A DNA stretch of 8,600 bases from Patescibacteria group bacterium (GTDB lineage Bacteria > Patescibacteriota > Minisyncoccia > UBA9983): positions 1-8,600 of the forward strand of contig JAHJXC010000074.1 of the NCBI GenBank assembly GCA_018827845.1, in the 5' to 3' direction. Shown one piece after another: positions 5,687 to 8,600 of this stretch; position 1 is the stretch's first letter, and the number at the start of each line of letters is the position of its first letter. A program made the translations under genes and the position numbers. The notes under the pieces are model-generated. The model had not been told where the DNA came from, ran no database searches, and worked only from the letters and a program-made list of their open reading frames with translations.

Positions 5687-6390
5687 GATTCTAAAAATTG
5701 AAATACTTTTTCGTTGCGTAATATGCCATAAGTATAAGCCATTGCTTTTTCCAGGTCAATGCTTTGGCTGAAATTTTTATAATATTCAACAAGCTTTTCT
5801 GCTTCTTTTCTCGCTTCTTCTTCTGAAATTTCTATTTTTTCTTTTTTGGCAATTTCATTAAGAATAAGGTTGTATTTTGCCTTTTTTAATCCCTCCTGTT
5901 CTGGTCCCACAAGGATTTTGGGGATCTCTATTTTTGAGGATGCAGTAATTTTTTCCAGAACTTCTATTCTTTTTTTCTCGCGGGCCTTTATTTCTTTTTC
6001 CTCCATTGCCTCATTAGCAATTTTTTTATAATCCGGCAATTCTATCTCGGGCATAACCGCTGTTTTTAATTTGAAGCCCAGGGGATTATTTCTGGCGATT
6101 TTCGTAATAATAATTTCCGGCCGGCCGATTGCCTGAATGTTTTTTTCTTCAATGATTTTAAAATATTCTTTTTGCAAAGCAATTTCTGCCATTCTTTCCA
6201 TAATTGCCTGTTCGCCGATTTTTTCAATTAAAATTTTTTCCGGAATCTTGCCGGGTCTGAATCCGTCTATCTGAATATTTTCCGAAAGCTCTTTTATGGT
6301 CTGCTCCCTGCAACTTTCAAAATCACCGGCGCTAATTTCGCCGGTGATCTCAATTTCCGAATCCGGAAGTTTATTAATTTCTATTTGCAT
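5680..6390 (-). CDS. tig: Trigger factor lacking the PPIase domain
   Basis: 236 residues against about 430 in E. coli. Trigger factor is the ribosome-bound chaperone at the exit tunnel. The ribosome-binding domain (1 to about 115) is intact, with the signature GFRPGKIP at residues 43-50, the same position as in E. coli. It passes through [12 protein letters not shown] directly into a charged helical region (about 121-236) resembling the C-terminal substrate cradle. The FKBP-like PPIase domain normally near 150-245 is missing, and the C-terminal domain is short. It has no internal stop and a good promoter, so it reads as an intact reduced form. A 10-bp hairpin lies at coding positions 43-69. 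It is the first gene of tig-clpP. Its first 42 bp recur at 8542-8583. Confidence 0.9.
   Translation of the reverse strand: MQIEINKLPDSEIEITGEISAGDFESCREQTIKELSENIQIDGFRPGKIPEKILIEKIGEQAIMERMAEIALQKEYFKIIEEKNIQAIGRPEIIITKIARNNPLGFKLKTAVMPEIELPDYKKIANEAMEEKEIKAREKKRIEVLEKITASSKIEIPKILVGPEQEGLKKAKYNLILNEIAKKEKIEISEEEARKEAEKLVEYYKNFSQSIDLEKAMAYTYGILRNEKVFQFLESC
6322..6348. repeat. Perfect inverted repeat inside the tig 5' coding region
   Basis: ATCACCGGCG (6322-6331), a 7-nt loop and CGCCGGTGAT (6339-6348): a 10-bp stem without mismatches inside codons 15-23. It ends 2 nt from the boundary of the 42-bp duplicated segment. Confidence 0.7.
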
Positions 6391-6391
6391 A
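6350..6391. repeat. 42-bp direct repeat, copy A (start of full-length tig)
   Basis: Identical base for base to 8542-8583 in the same orientation. It covers the tig ATG, codons 2-13, two bases of codon 14 and 1 nt upstream. Sequence diverges immediately on both sides. The two copies are offset by 2192 bp and bracket pyrDC. Confidence 0.97.
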
Positions 6392-6397
6392 AAACTA

Positions 6398-6426
6398 AGT
6401 ATATATCGAAGACGTTAGATTGACAA
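6398..6426 (-). promoter_or_regulatory. Promoter for tig-clpP (leaderless architecture)
   Basis: On the minus strand TTGTCA (6426-6421), a 17-nt spacer and TATACT (6403-6398), 7 nt before the tig ATG. The whole promoter lies in the segment between the two 42-bp repeats, so it came with, or was created by, the insertion. Confidence 0.7.
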
Positions 6427-6449
6427 ATGTGCCGTTTAAATGCTATTAA
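6420..6449 (+). promoter_or_regulatory. Promoter for pyrDC, sharing its -35 box with tig
   Basis: Consensus TTGACA (6420-6425), an 18-nt spacer and the extended -10 TGC-TATTAA (6441-6449). Start is expected near 6456, giving a leader of about 37 nt. TTGACAA at 6420-6426 serves as -35 on both strands, so the two polymerases cannot bind at once. No PyrR-type attenuator fits in such a short leader. Confidence 0.65.
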
Positions 6450-6481
6450 AAAGAAGGTAAAGATTTTTTAATAACAAAATA

Positions 6482-6487
6482 GGGAGG
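6482..6487 (+). promoter_or_regulatory. Strong SD site for pyrD
   Basis: GGGAGG lies 6 nt before the ATG, close to ideal. This is unusual here: tig, clpP, hup, rny, gpmI and both genes at the left show no SD. Confidence 0.85.
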
Positions 6488-6493
6488 AAGAAT

Positions 6494-7459
6494 ATGCTGA
6501 TTTTAAGAGGAGTTAATTTTGGATGCGTTTTTGTTGGCGCCGGCACATTGAATTTCTTTGGGCAAGGATGGCCTTGGCACAAATTTGCCAAACTAATCCC
6601 TGGTTTTGATTTTACAGGAGCAACATTTGTTTCAAAAACAATCACACTCAATCCGCAAAAAGGCAACATGCCGCTAAAAAATAATTTTCAGCCAGTTGAA
6701 TTTTTTCCGAGATGCATAAAAGTCAATTTTTTAAAGGCAGTTGCAGTAAACGCAGTTGCCCTAAGTGGTCCGGGCGCAAAAGCGCTACTGGAAACAAAGA
6801 AGTGGCAGGGTTTAGCAAGGCCGTTTTTTATTTCTTTTATGGCAATAGAGCCAACAAAAGAAAAACGCTTGCAAGAAACAAAAGGTTTTGTTGATCTTTT
6901 GAAAAAATATCTGCCGGGATTTAAAAGTAAAATCGGATTGGAAATTAATGTTTCCTGCCCCAACACAAAGCATGATCCAAAAAAACTTGCCGAGGAAGCA
7001 ATTGATTACTTAGATGCAGCGTCAGCGCTGAATATCCCGCTTGTAATTAAAGTTAACGCATTGATGTCTGATGAAACCGCAAGGAGCATAGAAGATTCCG
7101 GACTTTGTGACGCGCTGACTATCTCAAACACGATTCCATGGGACGAAGTCCCGGCAAAAATCCGCATAAAATGCTTTGGAAGCGCCGAGTCTCCGCTTAA
7201 AAAATATGGATTCGGCAACGGCGGATTTTCTGGAAGACCAGTTTTGCCAATGGTTTTAGAGAAAATACTGGGCTTGCGCGATTTTGGAATAACCCTGCCA
7301 ATCATAGGAGGAGGAGGAATAACCAGACCAGAAGATGTTGTTGCCTTTAGTGCCGCAGGCGCTGATGCCATATCTTTTGCAACCGCAAGTATGGTCAGGC
7401 CTTGGAATGTCCGGCCAATAATAAGAGTATCTCATCAATTTTTGGGAGGTGACAGATGA
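6494..7459 (+). CDS. pyrD: Dihydroorotate dehydrogenase, class 1 type
   Basis: 321 residues. It is an FMN-dependent TIM-barrel enzyme oxidising dihydroorotate to orotate, the fourth step of pyrimidine synthesis. The active-site loop INVSCPNT (151-158) has Cys155 where class 1 enzymes have the catalytic base; class 2 would have Ser. Other family positions are K48 (FVSKTIT), K186 (VIKVN), N212 (TISNT), GNGGFSGRPVLPM (241-253), and the phosphate-binding GGGGI (272-276) and GADAISFATAS (289-299). There is no membrane-anchoring N-terminus, so it is cytosolic. Type 1A (fumarate) versus 1B (needs PyrK) cannot be settled; no pyrK is nearby. The UGA stop overlaps the pyrC start (ATGA). It lies in the segment bracketed by duplicated tig DNA, so it was probably acquired as a cassette. 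Confidence 0.9.
   Translation: MLILRGVNFGCVFVGAGTLNFFGQGWPWHKFAKLIPGFDFTGATFVSKTITLNPQKGNMPLKNNFQPVEFFPRCIKVNFLKAVAVNAVALSGPGAKALLETKKWQGLARPFFISFMAIEPTKEKRLQETKGFVDLLKKYLPGFKSKIGLEINVSCPNTKHDPKKLAEEAIDYLDAASALNIPLVIKVNALMSDETARSIEDSGLCDALTISNTIPWDEVPAKIRIKCFGSAESPLKKYGFGNGGFSGRPVLPMVLEKILGLRDFGITLPIIGGGGITRPEDVVAFSAAGADAISFATASMVRPWNVRPIIRVSHQFLGGDR
7445..7452 (+). promoter_or_regulatory. Strong SD site for pyrC
   Basis: GGAGGTGA lies inside the end of pyrD; its GGAGG core is 6 nt before the ATG at 7456. Together with the ATGA overlap it indicates coupled translation. Confidence 0.85.
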
Positions 7460-8511
7460 ATAAAACACAAATTAATAAACTGTCCATTAGGATTCCTGAT
7501 GATATGCATGTCCATCTCAGGCGCGACCAGATGTTAATTAATGTCCTGCCGTTTACTGCATACAGTTTTGGCAGAGCAATGGTAAAGGGTAATTTCAATC
7601 AGCGTCCAATTATAGACGCTGGGGGTGTAGAAAATTATCGAAATGAAATCTTAACAAATGTCGACACAGAGTTTAATCCTATTATGTCGATTATGTTTGT
7701 TAAATCGACAACCCCAAGAACAGTGGCGGAGGCGAACGAAGCAGGCGCGAGAGTATTAGCTCTTATTCCCGGAAAAACTTCAACGGGTTCAGATGATGGA
7801 ATAGCGCTTACAGAATTAAAAAAATATTATTCTGTACTCAAAACAGTTTGTCAAAAAAAAATGATTTTTTCAATACATCTCGAACTTGTAGAAACTCCTG
7901 AAGGAAACGCCATTAAGGAGCCAGAAAGAGAGAGGCTTGCTATTCCATTTCTCAAACAAATAATCAAAGATATTCCTGGGCTAAAGATTGTTGCGGAGCA
8001 TGTAACGACAAAAGAATTAATCAATTTCATTAAGCAGGCACCCGATAATGTTTCTGCCACGCTCACCGCGCATCATGCTGTTCTTACCCGCAAGGATGTT
8101 TTTAATGAAAAAGGTAAAATAATAAATCCGCACAATTACTGCAAGCCCGTGGCTAAAACAAAAAAAGACAGGTTAGCCGTAACTAAAGCAATGACAAGCG
8201 GAAACCCTAAATTCTTTTTCGGCTCTGACAGCGCTCCTCATCCCATTTCAAAAAAGATGGGTGATAATCCTCCTGCTGGAATATTCTCAGCTCCAGTTGC
8301 TCTGCCATTACTGTGCGAAATATTTGATAGAAAAGGAAAGTTGAATGGCTTGGAAAATTTTGTTTCGCGGTTTGGAGCAAGGTTTTACAACCTGCCGCTA
8401 AATCGAGGCAAAATAACTCTTGTAAGAGAAAAATGGATTGTTCCTTTTGAATATGCCGGTGTTGGAATATTCAAGGCGGGCGAAACTATTAATTGGAGTA
8501 TTGAAGATTAA
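7456..8511 (+). CDS. pyrC: Dihydroorotase, type II (PyrC-like), with a missing metal-bridging Lys
   Basis: 351 residues (E. coli PyrC 348). It cyclises carbamoyl-aspartate to dihydroorotate, the substrate of PyrD next door. The two-zinc amidohydrolase residues are mostly present: H18 and H20 (DDMHVHLR), H141 (SIHLEL), H182 (EHVTT) and D258 (GSDSAPH). Substrate positions R22, N46 and H262 are also present, and the loop TST at 108-110 matches the mobile TT loop. The residue equal to E. coli Lys102, carboxylated to bridge the zincs (..KLYPA.ATTNS..), is Ala102 here (LALIPGKTSTGS); the nearest Lys is 107. It ends in the typical AGETINWSIED. Activity is uncertain unless another ligand substitutes. 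Confidence 0.92.
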   Translation: MNKTQINKLSIRIPDDMHVHLRRDQMLINVLPFTAYSFGRAMVKGNFNQRPIIDAGGVENYRNEILTNVDTEFNPIMSIMFVKSTTPRTVAEANEAGARVLALIPGKTSTGSDDGIALTELKKYYSVLKTVCQKKMIFSIHLELVETPEGNAIKEPERERLAIPFLKQIIKDIPGLKIVAEHVTTKELINFIKQAPDNVSATLTAHHAVLTRKDVFNEKGKIINPHNYCKPVAKTKKDRLAVTKAMTSGNPKFFFGSDSAPHPISKKMGDNPPAGIFSAPVALPLLCEIFDRKGKLNGLENFVSRFGARFYNLPLNRGKITLVREKWIVPFEYAGVGIFKAGETINWSIED

Positions 8512-8582
8512 ACAAAAGAGAGGGAAATTTCCCTCTCTTTTTCAATTTCCGAATCCGGAAGTTTATTAATTTCTATTTGCAT
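8508..8582 (-). pseudogene. Truncated second copy of the tig 5' end
   Basis: On the minus strand the frame starts [14 protein letters not shown], identical to tig residues 1-14, and then runs into the pyrC terminator (KEREISLSFV) and stops at codon 25. TATAAA (8596-8591) lies 8 nt before the ATG, the same spacing as at other genes here, so this may be the original tig promoter. The -35 would fall outside the window. It would yield at most a 24-residue peptide and is best seen as the remnant left by insertion of pyrDC. Confidence 0.75.
8514..8542 (+). terminator. Perfect palindromic terminator after pyrC (probably bidirectional)
   Basis: AAAAGAGAGGGAAA (8514-8527) is followed at once by its exact reverse complement (8528-8541), giving a strong stem with a TTTTT tail. 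On the minus strand the tail is TTTTGTTT, so it could also stop transcripts from the tig stub. It ends exactly where the 42-bp repeat begins. Confidence 0.9.
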
Positions 8583-8583
8583 A
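8542..8583. repeat. 42-bp direct repeat, copy B (tig stub)
   Basis: Exact copy of 6350-6391 in the same orientation, starting directly at the end of the pyrC terminator palindrome. Upstream of the ATG it continues into DNA (8584-8600) unlike that upstream of full-length tig. Confidence 0.97.
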
Positions 8584-8600
8584 TTAATTATTTATACAAA

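Noticed and set aside
6450..6493. Pyrimidine-responsive attenuator or riboswitch ahead of pyrD
   Set aside because: The predicted leader is about 37 nt with no hairpin plus U-tract and no room for an antiterminator.
7440..7460. UGA reassigned to Gly, as in some CPR lineages
   Set aside because: UGA ends pyrD in a typical ATGA overlap, no gene contains internal UGA, and the tRNA-Gly here has anticodon UCC rather than UCA.
6350..8583. Insertion sequence carrying pyrDC
   Set aside because: No transposase or integrase, no terminal inverted repeats, and the 42-bp duplication is coding DNA of the target gene.

Overview
The window looks like a small-genome, moderately AT-rich bacterium of the Patescibacteria/CPR type, probably Parcubacteria-like (inference). 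The reasons are a trigger factor without its PPIase domain; almost no Shine-Dalgarno (SD) sequences, with several -10 boxes 7-9 nt before start codons; short GC-rich palindromic repeats in intergenic DNA; and one such repeat read in frame inside a metabolic enzyme as PAYAEASAGKPA. The genetic code looks standard: UGA ends pyrD and no gene needs UGA as a sense codon, which argues against the UGA=Gly lineages.

Layout. 1-82 is the acidic tail of a gene entering from the left, followed by a terminator. Then come tRNA-Gly(UCC), a small coiled-coil protein (300-584, +) and a two-TM bPH2-domain membrane protein (699-1226, +) closed by a strong terminator. On the minus strand lie hup (1328-1600), a repeat-rich 248-bp intergenic stretch with a possible broken small gene, and rny (RNase Y, 1849-3378). 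A divergent promoter region separates rny from gpmI (3521-5092, +), which converges within 3 bp on a tig-clpP operon (6390-5096, -). Divergent from tig is pyrD-pyrC (6494-8511, +), ended by a perfect palindromic terminator.

The main surprise is at the right end. The first 42 bp of the tig region (start codon plus codons 2-13, and two bases of codon 14) recur exactly, in the same orientation, just after the pyrC terminator. The two copies bracket a roughly 2.15-kb pyrDC cassette carrying its own promoter, strong SD sites and terminator. It appears to have been inserted at the tig start codon. It left a 24-codon tig stub on the far side and gave full-length tig a new promoter whose -35 box is shared with pyrD. 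PyrC also has Ala where type II dihydroorotases carry the zinc-bridging carboxylated Lys.

Functionally the window combines RNA decay (rny), protein folding and turnover (tig, clpP), nucleoid structure (HU), lower glycolysis (gpmI) and two consecutive steps of de novo pyrimidine synthesis (pyrC makes dihydroorotate, pyrD oxidises it to orotate).
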